Assembly (NCBI GenBank): GCA_027492205.1
Contig: JAOZFN010000017.1
Coordinates: 1-64,000, forward strand
DNA: 64,000 nt
From: Thermoproteota archaeon
GTDB taxonomy: Archaea; Korarchaeota; Korarchaeia; Korarchaeales; Korarchaeaceae
Reading direction: 5' to 3'
This document shows, piece after piece, positions 14,396 to 23,025 of this stretch. Position numbers and translations under genes: made by a program. Below the pieces are notes generated by a model. It did no database searches, had not been told where the DNA came from, and saw nothing but the letters and a program-made list of their open reading frames with translations. Numbering within the stretch: position 1 is the stretch's first letter; every line of letters starts with the position of its first letter.

Positions 14396-15975
14396 TGGGG
14401 GGTGGTGCCTTGCTCCCGTCTCAGCTGCTGAGGGCGAGGAGGTTCCGGGACAGGCTCACGCTGCGATGGGCCACCGGCGGGGGGGAGGAGCTGGCCCTCG
14501 CCAAGGAGCTGATATCCCAGTTCAGGCCAGGCCGCAGCCTGGCCGAGGTACACTCCGCCGTGGAGGAGATCGAGGAGGCCTACGGGGCCGCCGGGATAGA
14601 CTTCAAGCTGGTCAGGGGCCTCGCCCTGATCCTGGAGAGGAGGTGCTCCTTCGAGAGGCCCGAGACGAGGGTGAGCCCGGAGAGGGCGAGGCTCGCTGTC
14701 TACAGGGTCGTTAACAGGAGGTTCCACGGGTTCGCCTCCGGGGCCCAGAGGGAGGAGGCGCTGAGGCTCGCTGCAGACGAGCTGGGCGTGACGGTCGAGG
14801 AGCTCGAGGAGGCCTTGTGGGCCGACTCGGACGAGGCCCTCAGGCTCGCTGAAGCCGAACTGCCTGACCCGGAGGGCCTGCTCAGGGAGTACAACCTCTC
14901 CCTCCTCCAGACCGCACTCTTCAGGAGCGTGAGACTCACGGTAGAGACGGGATCGCCGGGCTGGCAGGTCAAGCGCCTGCTGAGGGCGGTCAAGGCCCTG
15001 GGCCTCATGTACACGGCGTCGAGGGTGGGAGGGGCCCTGAGGCTCGACGTCGACGGACCCGCCACGGTCCTCAAGATGACGACGCGATACGGAACGGCCC
15101 TGGCCAGGCTGGTGCCGAGGGTGGTCTCCATGGACGACTGGAGGATGTTCGCGTGGGTGGTCAGGGGGTCCGGGTCCTGGGAGGGGAGGCTGTCCCTGAG
15201 GCTCGAGGTGGACTCCTCCCATCGGAACCTATTCCCGGTCGCACGGGAGCCGGGGTGGGAGGTCGAGTACGACAGCTCGCTGGAGAGGGACTTCGCGATC
15301 GCCTGCTCCCTCGACGGGTGGAGGGTCGAGAGGGAGCCCGAGCCGCTCCTGGCTGGGAGGTCCGTCCTCATCCCCGACTTCCTCATACAGAAGGGGCCGG
15401 TCAGGGTTTACGTGGAGGTCATGGGGTTCTGGACGCCCCAGTACATCAGGAGGAAGCTAGAGAAGCTCAAGGAGGTTGAGAGACCCGTTCTGGTTGTCGT
15501 CAAGAGGGACCTGGCGTGCGCCCCCGTGGAGGAGGTCGCCCGGGACGTCCTCTACTTCGAGGGGAGGGGGGACGTGAAGCCCCTCCTCGAGAGGCTCAGG
15601 GAGATAGAGGAGAGGGAGTGGAATAGGGTGGTCTCCTCTGGGGGTCTGAGTGGCCGCCTCAGACCGGAGGGAGACCTGGTTAGCCTGAGGGACCTCGCCG
15701 AGGGGCACGGCCTGACGCCGGAGCAGGCTCTTGAGATTGCGGATCTCAGGGGTTATCGGGTCGTGGGGGATCACCTCATCTCCGAGAACCTCCTCTCGAG
15801 GGCCGCCGAGATTCTCCTCAGCCGGAGGCCGGGCACCGTCGGGCAGGCGAGGGCCGCTCTGGAGGAGATTGGGGTCGCGGGGGAGCTGGCCGCCCCCGTG
15901 ATAGAGGCGGTCGGGCTGAAGGTCAGGTGGAGGTCCCTGGAGGAGGACGACGCCGAGGTGGTGTACCCGCCCTAG
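14395..15975 (+). CDS. bax1: Bax1 nuclease, XPB partner (DUF790)
   Basis: Bax1 is the structure-specific nuclease that binds XPB in archaea and cuts near bubble junctions. Here GTG 14395 overlaps the XPB stop (TAGTG). The N-terminal half contains the XPB-binding region typical of DUF790, and a nuclease core lies near residues 300-350, with LIPDFLI followed by VYVEVMGFWTPQYIRRKLEKL. These supply the D and E-x-x residues of a PD-(D/E)XK-like site. The C-terminal region (LRDLAEGHGLTPEQALEIA, GTVGQARAALEEIG) looks helical and DNA-binding. Its 526 residues are in the normal range for the family. An internal TTG at 14410 is a possible alternative start. Confidence 0.9.
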   Translation: MGGGALLPSQLLRARRFRDRLTLRWATGGGEELALAKELISQFRPGRSLAEVHSAVEEIEEAYGAAGIDFKLVRGLALILERRCSFERPETRVSPERARLAVYRVVNRRFHGFASGAQREEALRLAADELGVTVEELEEALWADSDEALRLAEAELPDPEGLLREYNLSLLQTALFRSVRLTVETGSPGWQVKRLLRAVKALGLMYTASRVGGALRLDVDGPATVLKMTTRYGTALARLVPRVVSMDDWRMFAWVVRGSGSWEGRLSLRLEVDSSHRNLFPVAREPGWEVEYDSSLERDFAIACSLDGWRVEREPEPLLAGRSVLIPDFLIQKGPVRVYVEVMGFWTPQYIRRKLEKLKEVERPVLVVVKRDLACAPVEEVARDVLYFEGRGDVKPLLERLREIEEREWNRVVSSGGLSGRLRPEGDLVSLRDLAEGHGLTPEQALEIADLRGYRVVGDHLISENLLSRAAEILLSRRPGTVGQARAALEEIGVAGELAAPVIEAVGLKVRWRSLEEDDAEVVYPP

Positions 15976-16253
15976 GATGGCGCGGCGTCCCCGAACCCTA
16001 GGCCCTCTCCAGGGACGAGATCGGTTTGCCCGCGTGAGCGCGGCCGCGTCTGGGCCCGTCCTCACAGGGCGGTCGGCCTGGGCCGCAAGGGGGGGCTGAT
16101 CAGGTGCCGGTCCGTGCGAGCCGAGTAAGCACGGTCAGTCCGGGTGGGATCGGGAGAGGACACCCATCGGCAACAGTCAACGGTGTGCGTGGTGTGCCCC
16201 CGGCGGACGGGCCTTCGTAGGAGACCACGCGTGGGCCCGAACGCCTGCCATGG
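15976..16253. other. Non-coding gap with several potential stems
   Basis: No convincing reading frame is present. I see inverted pairs CCGTGC (about 16112) / GCACGG, GGGTG / CACCC near 16142 and 16162, and CGGGCC / GGCCCG near 16208 and 16235. The stretch does not show the conserved blocks of tRNA, SRP RNA or RNase P RNA that I can recognise. It could hold an unassigned structured RNA or be a decayed remnant. Confidence 0.25.
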
Positions 16254-16262
16254 TTTAAATTA
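16254..16262 (+). promoter_or_regulatory. TATA box of the beta-helix gene
   Basis: TTTAAATTA lies 22-30 nt before ATG 16284, fitting a leaderless transcript. The GGAGGTA that touches the start codon is too close to act as a Shine-Dalgarno. Confidence 0.6.
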
Positions 16263-16283
16263 AGCAGACCTCCCCAGGAGGTA

Positions 16284-18056
16284 ATGGAGAGGTCTCCCAT
16301 CTTGGCGGCCGCGCTGGCGGCCCTCCTCCTGGCACCCCACGCCGCGGCGGCGGGGGGACAGGGTCGCGTGTACCACGTGTCCCCGGGTGGGAGCGACTCC
16401 AACCCGGGGACCGAGTCCAGGCCCTGGGCCACGATCTCACGCGGGGTCGCCGCGCTGGGGCCCGGGGACAGGCTGGTCATCCACGGGGGGACCTACCACG
16501 AGGTCGTCGACATCAACGTCTCGGGAACCCCGGACGCCCCGATAGAGATAGTGGGGGCCGAGGGAGAGCTTGTGACGGTGGACCAGTCGGGGTTCGGCTC
16601 CAGCGGGGTCATCTTCAGGCCGGGCGTGTCCTACGTCAGGTTCGGGAACCTCAGGCTCGTGGGGGCCGACGTGTGGGCCGTCTCGCTGGAGGGGAACAAC
16701 AGCCACATAGAGCTCTTCAGGCTGGACGTCTCCGGCGCCGAGGTGGGGATCCACATGACCGTCGGCGAGAGCGGCCAGTGGCCGACCCACGGGCCCGTGG
16801 ACAACGTGACCATAGAGGAGAGCGCCATACACGACAACCTCTACGGGGGGATCGACTGCACTCCCGGACCCTGCAGCGACGTCAGGATAAGTTGGTGTTC
16901 CGTCTTCAACAACGGGGCGGAGGGGGACTTCGGGGGAGACGGGATCTCGGCCGAGAGCGGGTTGAGGTGGGGGATCTTCGGCAGCAACGTTCACCACAAC
17001 GGCGGGGACGGGATAGACCTGGGCTCCAGGACCAGCCTTTACGGGTTCCCGTACTCCCTCGGCCTCTACCTTGTCAAGAGGTGCAGGGTGCACCACAACG
17101 GGATGGAGGGGGTGAAGCTTTGGAAGAAGGGCGACGTCGACACCAGCGAGGTCTACAGGAACGGGCTCACCGGGATAGACTTCATCTACGAGGGGGAGTA
17201 CAGGGTCCTCAGAACGCTGGTGGCTTTCAACTCCGTCGAGAGCAGGGCCTACTCCCTCTCGGCAGGTTACCCGGAGCCAGAGCCCCTGGCCCCCCAGAGC
17301 GGGATCAGTCTGACGATATACAACTCGATATTCGCCTTCAACGGTCCGAGGGAAGCTCCGGTGGGGATATATGTTGGAGAGGGCGTGGTGGAGTTCGTGG
17401 AGGACTACAACATATGGTACAGCAGGAGCGACTCGGAGATCTGGCTCGAGGGTGAGCAGAGGGACGTGACGTGGGACGACATCACGTCGGGCGCCTGGAC
17501 CAGGGAGAGCGGCCAGGGTGGGCACGACATAGTCGCTGACCCCATGTTCGTGGATCCAGAGTCCGACGACTTCCACCTTAGGGAGGGGAGCCCGGCCATC
17601 GACGCGGGATTCAGTGAGTGGGCCCCTAGGTTGGACATAGAGTGGGGGGAGAGGGTTGGCGCGCCGGACATAGGCCCCCACGAGTTCGGGTCCATCCCCA
17701 CCGGAAGGCCGGGCGCGCCGGATGACGTGCTGGCTTGGGCTGGAGCGCCCCAGCCAAGCGCGTCGCCCTCGACGGCTCCTCCGACTCAGCCTCAGGCCAC
17801 CGAGGGTCCAACACCCGCCCCCCGGGGCGCCGGAGGGGAGGGGGGTGGAAGGGCCCCGCTGCTGGGGCTTGCCGTGGTCCTCGTGGCAGCGGTCGGAGTC
17901 GCCCTGGCGGCCTCCGCCAGGCGAGGGCCTGGCCGGCCGGGGGCTCGAATATCCTCCGAGAGGGAGAAGAAGTTGGCTCTACTTGAGGAGAGGTACAGGT
18001 CCGGCGAGATATCGAGGGAGACATACGAGGAGCTGAGGAGGAAGTACGGTGGATAG
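16284..18056 (+). CDS. Membrane-anchored right-handed parallel beta-helix surface protein with SHOCT-like tail
   Basis: A signal peptide (ILAAALAALLLAPHAAAAGG) leads to a DUF1565-type opening (VYHVSPGGSDSNPGTESRPWATI), the usual start of secreted parallel beta-helix or NosD-like proteins. Repeated coils with VHHNGGDGIDLG, VHHNGMEGVKLW and TSEVYRNGLTGIDF follow to about residue 470. A Pro/Thr/Gly-rich linker, one membrane helix (LLGLAVVLVAAVGVALAAS) and a cytoplasmic 35-residue tail (KKLALLEERYRSGEISRETY) of SHOCT type complete it. Beta-helix proteins of this kind bind or cleave polysaccharides; no catalytic residues can be assigned. A decayed paralogue fragment lies 3.5 kb upstream at 12733-13033. 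Confidence 0.8.
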   Translation: MERSPILAAALAALLLAPHAAAAGGQGRVYHVSPGGSDSNPGTESRPWATISRGVAALGPGDRLVIHGGTYHEVVDINVSGTPDAPIEIVGAEGELVTVDQSGFGSSGVIFRPGVSYVRFGNLRLVGADVWAVSLEGNNSHIELFRLDVSGAEVGIHMTVGESGQWPTHGPVDNVTIEESAIHDNLYGGIDCTPGPCSDVRISWCSVFNNGAEGDFGGDGISAESGLRWGIFGSNVHHNGGDGIDLGSRTSLYGFPYSLGLYLVKRCRVHHNGMEGVKLWKKGDVDTSEVYRNGLTGIDFIYEGEYRVLRTLVAFNSVESRAYSLSAGYPEPEPLAPQSGISLTIYNSIFAFNGPREAPVGIYVGEGVVEFVEDYNIWYSRSDSEIWLEGEQRDVTWDDITSGAWTRESGQGGHDIVADPMFVDPESDDFHLREGSPAIDAGFSEWAPRLDIEWGERVGAPDIGPHEFGSIPTGRPGAPDDVLAWAGAPQPSASPSTAPPTQPQATEGPTPAPRGAGGEGGGRAPLLGLAVVLVAAVGVALAASARRGPGRPGARISSEREKKLALLEERYRSGEISRETYEELRRKYGG

Positions 18057-18110
18057 AGCTCCGAGTGAACCACTCAAGCTTTTGTGCTCTCGGCTCCTGG
18101 CGGACGAGGG

Positions 18111-19274
18111 GTGTTCCACTCGAGGGCGGCCGTGGTAGGACTGGGGTCCGTTGGCCGGGCGGCGGCGTGGGACCTCTACGAGCGGGTGTCTGGAAGGGAC
18201 CTCCTTCTGGTGGACAGGGACGAGACCGCCCTCAGGGAGGTCTCGACCAGGCTGAGGGGGAGCCGGGCGGTTAAAGTAGACGCCTCCGATGTGGACGCGC
18301 TTGCGAGGACGCTCAGGGATGTGGACGTGGCCGTCGGGTCTCTACCGGGGAGGCTCGGGAGGAACGTCTGGCTGTCGGCCATCAAAGCCGGTGTCGACCT
18401 CGTGGATGTCTCCTACTCTCCGGATGACCCCCTCTCCCTCAATATCCAGGCCAGAGAGGCCGGGGTCACGATAGTGCCGGACGCCGGAGTGGCTCCAGGC
18501 CTCAGCAACATGCTGGCGGGGAGGGCCTACGCCAGGCTCGAGGGGAGGGTCGAGGAGCTGGTGATATACGTCGGCGCCGTACCCGAGGAGCCGACGACCC
18601 CGCTGGGGTACGTGGTCACGTGGAGCCCAGAGGATCTCATTGAAGAGTACACCAGGCCCGCTCGGGTGATAAGGGACGGGAGGCTGACTTCCCTGCCGGC
18701 CCTCTCCGAGGTCGAGGAGGTGGACCTGGAGGGGGTGGGGAGGATGGAGGCGTTCCTCACCGACGGCCTGCGGACGATGATCAAGACCCTTAGGGGCGTC
18801 AGGAGGATGGAGGAAAAGACCCTCCGGTGGCCCGGGCACGCGGAGAGGATCGCCGTGCTGAGAGACCTCGGCTTCTTCGACTCCGCCCCCCTAGAGGTGG
18901 ACGGAACAGGCGTGATCCCGGCGTCTGTCACGGCGGAGCTGTTCAGGAGGCGGCTCTCAGGTGACCCCAGAGACATGGTCGTCCTGCTCGTGAGGGCCAG
19001 AGGGATGACGCCGGAGGGCAGGGTGGAGGTGGAGTACGGGGTCGTCGACAGGTACGACGACTCAAGCGGCCTCACGGCCACGGCCAGGACCACCGCTTTC
19101 ACCGCAACCGCGGTCGCGGAGCTGCTGGCCGAGGGGATGGCGCCGGGGCCTGGGGTGGTGCCTCCAGAGGCCATCGGGATGGAGGAGTCCCTCATGAGCC
19201 ACGTGGCCCAGTGGCTGGCCAGGCGTGGCATCGTGATCCATGAGAGGGTGACAACCGAGGGGCGGCTGGGATAG
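18111..19274 (+). CDS. Saccharopine dehydrogenase-like NAD(P)-dependent oxidoreductase
   Basis: The N terminus is a Rossmann fold (AAVVGLGSVGRAAAWDL, then LLLVDRDETALREVSTRL). The saccharopine dehydrogenase hallmark region follows: DVDVAVGSLPGRLGRNVWLSAIKAGVDLVDVSY and VPDAGVAPGLSNMLAG. Family members reduce or oxidise amino-acid adducts such as saccharopine or carboxyspermidine; the substrate here is not predictable. GTG 18111 is preferred because homologues begin just before the GxGxxG loop and AGCTTTTG lies 25-34 nt upstream. A GTG at 18084 would add nine residues. It is convergent with the transporter gene. Confidence 0.82.
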   Translation: MFHSRAAVVGLGSVGRAAAWDLYERVSGRDLLLVDRDETALREVSTRLRGSRAVKVDASDVDALARTLRDVDVAVGSLPGRLGRNVWLSAIKAGVDLVDVSYSPDDPLSLNIQAREAGVTIVPDAGVAPGLSNMLAGRAYARLEGRVEELVIYVGAVPEEPTTPLGYVVTWSPEDLIEEYTRPARVIRDGRLTSLPALSEVEEVDLEGVGRMEAFLTDGLRTMIKTLRGVRRMEEKTLRWPGHAERIAVLRDLGFFDSAPLEVDGTGVIPASVTAELFRRRLSGDPRDMVVLLVRARGMTPEGRVEVEYGVVDRYDDSSGLTATARTTAFTATAVAELLAEGMAPGPGVVPPEAIGMEESLMSHVAQWLARRGIVIHERVTTEGRLG

Positions 19275-19282
19275 TGGGGGGG

Positions 19283-20476
19283 TCAGCCCCCCGGAGAGAC
19301 CTCCTCCAGCGACCTGCCGGCCGTCTCAACCCCCAGCCCAGCCACCACGCCCGCTGAGATCAGCTGGGCGACTCCAAAGGTGAGGAAGGCCAGGGAGTAG
19401 CTTCCAGTCGCGTCCAAGATTGCGCCGACCAGGTACGGGCCGAGTATCCCGCCGAGCCTGCCGAAGGAGTTGGCGGCCCCCGACCCTAGCCCCCTGAGGC
19501 TCGTCGGGTAGAGCTCAGGTGTGTAGGCGTAGGTAATCCCCCAGGCGCCGAGGTTGAAGAACGACAGCACTATCGCCCCGGCCAGGGCCTGATTCGGCGT
19601 GGTCGCGAACCAGTAGAGAAGCGCCCCGAGGCCCGCGAGGCCCATGTAGAGTGAGAGGCTCAGCCTCCGGCCCAGGCGCTCGATAACCCAGGCCCCGCTC
19701 CAGTACCCGGGGATCTGGGCCAGAGTGATCAGGAAGGACCACTGGAGGGACTTGACGAGCGTCAGCCCCCTCTGGGCCACCAAGACCTTGGGGAACCAGA
19801 GGAAGACGCCCCAGTAGGCCATGACGATGACGAACCAGTGGATCCAGAGCATCAGGGTCCTGCGGAGGTACTCGCCCCTGAAGAGCGAGGATATCGGTGG
19901 CTTCTCGGGCTTGGCCGCCTCCTCCAGGAACATGGATGACTCTGGCACGATCTTGAGGAGAGGTATAGCCGCCAGCGGAGCGACTCCAGCGAGGAAGATC
20001 GGCCGCCACCCCTTCGAGGGCGCTATGACGAGTCCCAAGAGAGAGGCGAGCAGCCAGCCGTAGGCCCAGAACGACTCGAGTATCGCGACGTTCCTCCCCC
20101 TAACCTCCGTGGGCGAGAGCTCCGACAGCAGCGTGCTTGCGACGACCATGTATCCCGTGGCGCCCACGCCGGCGAGCAGCCTCATCAGGCCCATGGAGAC
20201 CCAGTTGGGGGCCAGCGCGCACGCCGCCGTCCCTATCGCGAGGAGCGTCAGCGAGGTCACGGCCGCGGGCTTTCGGCCGAGGGCGTCTGCGAGCTTGCCC
20301 AGCGCGAAGCCCCCGATGAGCATGCCCAGTAGGTAGAGGTTCAAGAGGAGGCCTATCTGCGTGCCTTTCAGGGCCCACTCCGAGGCTATGAGCGGGAGAG
20401 CAAAAGAGATCAGCCCGGAGTTGGACGCCACGAAGGCCCATCCAACGCCGAGTGCGAGCAGCTCCCTCCTGCCCAT
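19283..20476 (-). CDS. MFS transporter
   Basis: The protein has 12 predicted membrane helices and the MFS loop-2 signature (GFALGKLADALGRKPAAV, matching GxLaDrxGRrp). The second half repeats it in degenerate form (GAWVIERLGRRLSLSLY). It resembles the sugar/aromatic-acid/proton symporter branch (TPELYPTSLRGLGSGAANSFGRLG is the PESPR-like motif after helix 10). The substrate is unknown. It starts at ATG 20476 with a short leader behind an AAAAGAATTT element. It is tail to tail with the saccharopine dehydrogenase-like gene, eight bases apart. Confidence 0.85.
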   Translation of the reverse strand: MGRRELLALGVGWAFVASNSGLISFALPLIASEWALKGTQIGLLLNLYLLGMLIGGFALGKLADALGRKPAAVTSLTLLAIGTAACALAPNWVSMGLMRLLAGVGATGYMVVASTLLSELSPTEVRGRNVAILESFWAYGWLLASLLGLVIAPSKGWRPIFLAGVAPLAAIPLLKIVPESSMFLEEAAKPEKPPISSLFRGEYLRRTLMLWIHWFVIVMAYWGVFLWFPKVLVAQRGLTLVKSLQWSFLITLAQIPGYWSGAWVIERLGRRLSLSLYMGLAGLGALLYWFATTPNQALAGAIVLSFFNLGAWGITYAYTPELYPTSLRGLGSGAANSFGRLGGILGPYLVGAILDATGSYSLAFLTFGVAQLISAGVVAGLGVETAGRSLEEVSPGG

Positions 20477-20620
20477 AGTCGGTCGAGAAGCCTGCCGTGG
20501 GCCTCATGAAATTCTTTTCCACTACTTCGTCAGGGGCGATCTAAGGCGACTTCTCCGGATTCTGGCGCACCTCCGCACCAGACTCTGAGGGAGGGGCTGA
20601 GGGCGGCTGGCCAAGTTATG

Positions 20621-20652
20621 TTATCTCATTTGGGAATAACGGTTTTATCTTA
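20621..20652 (+). promoter_or_regulatory. tupA promoter with candidate tungstate-responsive operator
   Basis: TTATCTCATTTGGGAATAAC (20621-20640) immediately precedes a TATA-like GTTTTATCTT. With the preceding G, it forms arms GTTAT and ATAAC. Fifteen of its 20 bases match the sequence at 29090-29109 overlapping the start of the ModE-like regulator gene. A further inverted pair TTATC...GATAA lies at 20650-20673. The rest of the 218-nt gap upstream (20477-20620) shows no gene. Confidence 0.55.
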
Positions 20653-20694
20653 TCGAAATTCATTCAGTGATAACGAGAAGAGGGGTGGCGGAGA

Positions 20695-21597
20695 GTGAAT
20701 TGGAGTCTTAAGACCGTCGCAGTGGTGATTGCAATCCTCCTGGTGGCTTCTCTATCCGGACTGATGTGGTTTCAGGGGAGATACAGAGGCACCCTCAGGG
20801 TGACCACCACCACGAGCCTCTACGCCACGGGCCTGTTGGACCTCCTGGCCGATGAGTTCCAGGAGACGTACCCCGGAGTGAGTGTTCAGTTCATCCCGGT
20901 GGGCAGCGGCGAGGCGCTGCGTAGAGCCTCCCTGGGAGATGCCGACGCGGTCACCGTCCACGCCCCATCCCTAGAGGCCCAGTACGTAGAGGAGGGCTAC
21001 CTGATCGATGGGAGGGTATTCGCGTACAACCACTTCATCATCGTGGGCCCGCCCGAGGACCCCGCCGAGATCTCGGGGGTCGACCCCGTCGAAGCCATGA
21101 GGAGGATCTACGAGGCCGGAGAGAGGGGGGTTGCCCTCTTCGTGTCTAGGGGAGACAACTCCGGGACCCACATTAGGGAGCTCTCGCTTTGGGAGGCTGC
21201 CGGTCTCGATCCGAGGGGGAAGCCCTGGTACATAGAGAGCGGCTCGGGAATGTCTCAGACTCTCATGCTGGCCAACGAGAAGAGGGCTTACACTCTCTCA
21301 GACATCGGAACGTACCTCAAGATGTCCGAAAGGCTGGCGGAACTCACCATACTTCTCGACCGGGGGGAGGAGCTCATCAACATCTACAGCGTGTACGTGG
21401 TGAACCCGGACAAGGTTCCCGGCGTGAACTCCAGGCTGGCGAGGGCGTTCGCCGACTTTTTGGTGTCAGACGAGGCGCAGGAACTCATAGAGAGCTACGG
21501 AGCGGAGAAGTTCGGCAGACCCCTCTTCTACCCGGCACGGGGCGACCCGACTGGGGAGCTCAGGGCGGCCTGGGAGAGGCTCGCGACCGGGGGATGA
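20695..21597 (+). CDS. tupA: Tungstate ABC transporter substrate-binding protein
   Basis: An N-terminal membrane anchor (VAVVIAILLVASLSGLMWF) is followed by the TupA oxyanion-binding protein fold. The family signature TTTTSLYATGLLDLL and the later SRGDNSGTHIRELSLWEAAG and GSGMSQTLMLANEKRAYTL match TupA, the tungstate-specific binder, rather than ModA or WtpA. The likely role is high-affinity tungstate capture at the cell surface. It starts at GTG 20695 after a weak GGAG. The permease and ATPase genes follow in order, and a ModE-like regulator at 28012-29088 probably controls the operon through the shared upstream site. Confidence 0.92.
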   Translation: MNWSLKTVAVVIAILLVASLSGLMWFQGRYRGTLRVTTTTSLYATGLLDLLADEFQETYPGVSVQFIPVGSGEALRRASLGDADAVTVHAPSLEAQYVEEGYLIDGRVFAYNHFIIVGPPEDPAEISGVDPVEAMRRIYEAGERGVALFVSRGDNSGTHIRELSLWEAAGLDPRGKPWYIESGSGMSQTLMLANEKRAYTLSDIGTYLKMSERLAELTILLDRGEELINIYSVYVVNPDKVPGVNSRLARAFADFLVSDEAQELIESYGAEKFGRPLFYPARGDPTGELRAAWERLATGG

Positions 21598-21690
21598 CGC
21601 CCCCTCCCTTTATTTCCTCCCACCCCTGAGGACGCCGAACGCGTGAGGTGAGCTGCCCTGAGTGGTCTGGCCGCCGAGGTCGCCCAGATC

Positions 21691-22308
21691 GTGGCCCGAT
21701 CGCTCGCGATATCCGGCTCGGCAACGCTGCTGGCCTCGACCTGGAGCATCCCGCTTGCCGTAAAGCTGGTGATCGGCGGAGACTCCAGGGCGAGTAGGCT
21801 AGCCCTGGACCTGCTAAACTCCCTCACCAGCGTGCCGACCGTGGTGATAGGGCTCGTCATGTACCTGATCCTCTCGCGATCAGGTCCGCTGGGATTTCTC
21901 AACCTACTCTACACGCCCGTCGCGATAGCGTTGGGCCAGGCCGTCCTGGTGACGCCCCTCATCACCTCCGCGGCCGCGGCCTCTCTCTCTGGCGTCCACG
22001 AGGTCGTCTGGGAGATGGCCATGGCCCTAGGGGCGACGGAGAGGCAGGCCGCGGGGGCCATGCTGAGGGAGGCCCTCCCCTCCATCCTCACCGTGGTGCT
22101 TCTCGGGTTCAACAGGGCGCTGGGCGAGCTGGGAATAGCCCTCATGCTGGGGGGCAACATCAGGGGATTCACCAGGGTGATGACGACGGCCATAGCGCTG
22201 GAGGTCTCCAGGGGAGAGTTCGAGCTAGCCCTCTCGCTGAGCGGCATCCTCCTCAGCCTGGCCATCGTGGTCAACGTGGCGATCAGGAGGATGGGGGAGA
22301 GGAGGTGA
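21691..22308 (+). CDS. tupB: Tungstate ABC transporter permease
   Basis: The sequence is a short inner-membrane permease with about five helices and the ABC permease loop EMAMALGATERQAAGAMLREALP (EAA motif), which contacts the ATPase. It pairs with TupA upstream and TupC downstream. The start is uncertain: GTG 21691 has GAGGT ten bases upstream. The family usually has about ten more residues before the first helix, and in this frame only CTG 21658 could supply them; GAGGTGA ends six bases before that CTG. A CTG start is therefore possible. An internal TATA-like TTTATTT lies at 21609-21615. Confidence 0.88.
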   Translation: MARSLAISGSATLLASTWSIPLAVKLVIGGDSRASRLALDLLNSLTSVPTVVIGLVMYLILSRSGPLGFLNLLYTPVAIALGQAVLVTPLITSAAAASLSGVHEVVWEMAMALGATERQAAGAMLREALPSILTVVLLGFNRALGELGIALMLGGNIRGFTRVMTTAIALEVSRGEFELALSLSGILLSLAIVVNVAIRRMGERR

Positions 22309-22312
22309 TCGG

Positions 22313-22993
22313 TTGATCGAACTCCTCGACGTTCGGTACAGCTACCCTCGCGGGGCGGAGGCGCTGAGGGGGGTGGCCCTCACGATCCGGGAGGGAATCA
22401 CCTCCCTGGTGGGACCCAACGGCTCCGGGAAAACCACCATCCTGAAGATCTCGGCTGGCCTCCTCCGCCCAGCGGCCGGGCAGGTCCTGGTGGACGGATC
22501 AGACCTGTGGAGCGCTGACCCAGAGGAGAGGCTCCGGCTGAGGAGATCTGTTGTTTACGTCCACGAGTCTCCGGTTGTGATGAGGGGCACCGTCGAGGAG
22601 AACGTTGCATTCGGGCTGAGGCTCAGGGGAGTGCCGGACGAGGAGGCGAGGGAGAGCGTGAGGGAGGCCATGGAGATGCTTGGCTTGTCCCAACTCGCGT
22701 CCGCAAGTGCGAGGGCCCTGTCCGCTGGCCAGAGGCAGCTGGTAGCCCTGGCCAGGGCGCTGGCGGTCTCCCCAAGGCACCTCCTGCTGGACGAGCCCAC
22801 GGCCAACCTTGACAGGGAGAACAGGAGGCGGGTCGCGCGGGTCCTGAGGACCCTGGCGAAGGAGGGTGTGAGCGTGGCTGTGGCCACCCACGACCGCCTC
22901 TTAGCCCTGGAGATATCGGATAGGGCCGTTCTAATTGAGGACGGGCTCGTGGCGGCGGAGGGTGAGCCGTCAGAAGTCCTCGAGGGACTCTAG
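22313..22993 (+). CDS. tupC: Tungstate ABC transporter ATP-binding protein
   Basis: The ATPase shows Walker A GPNGSGKTT (about 34-42), signature LSAGQRQ, Walker B HLLLDEPT and an H-loop histidine in ATHD. It powers tungstate import with TupA and TupB. The TTG start at 22313 follows GGAGGTGATC with six bases of spacing, a near-perfect complement to the 16S rRNA 3' end; the stop of tupB lies inside that Shine-Dalgarno. At 226 residues it lacks the extra C-terminal regulatory domain that ModC proteins carry. Confidence 0.9.
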   Translation: MIELLDVRYSYPRGAEALRGVALTIREGITSLVGPNGSGKTTILKISAGLLRPAAGQVLVDGSDLWSADPEERLRLRRSVVYVHESPVVMRGTVEENVAFGLRLRGVPDEEARESVREAMEMLGLSQLASASARALSAGQRQLVALARALAVSPRHLLLDEPTANLDRENRRRVARVLRTLAKEGVSVAVATHDRLLALEISDRAVLIEDGLVAAEGEPSEVLEGL

Positions 22994-23025
22994 AGGCGCG
23001 CTGTGGGGAGGGGGTCCTACATCGG

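Noticed and set aside
15976-16253. SRP RNA or RNase P RNA
   Set aside because: The conserved blocks of both RNAs were not found by eye.
16437-17681. Long minus-strand open frame of 414 codons
   Set aside because: It is a high-GC shadow of the beta-helix gene, which has signal peptide and repeats.
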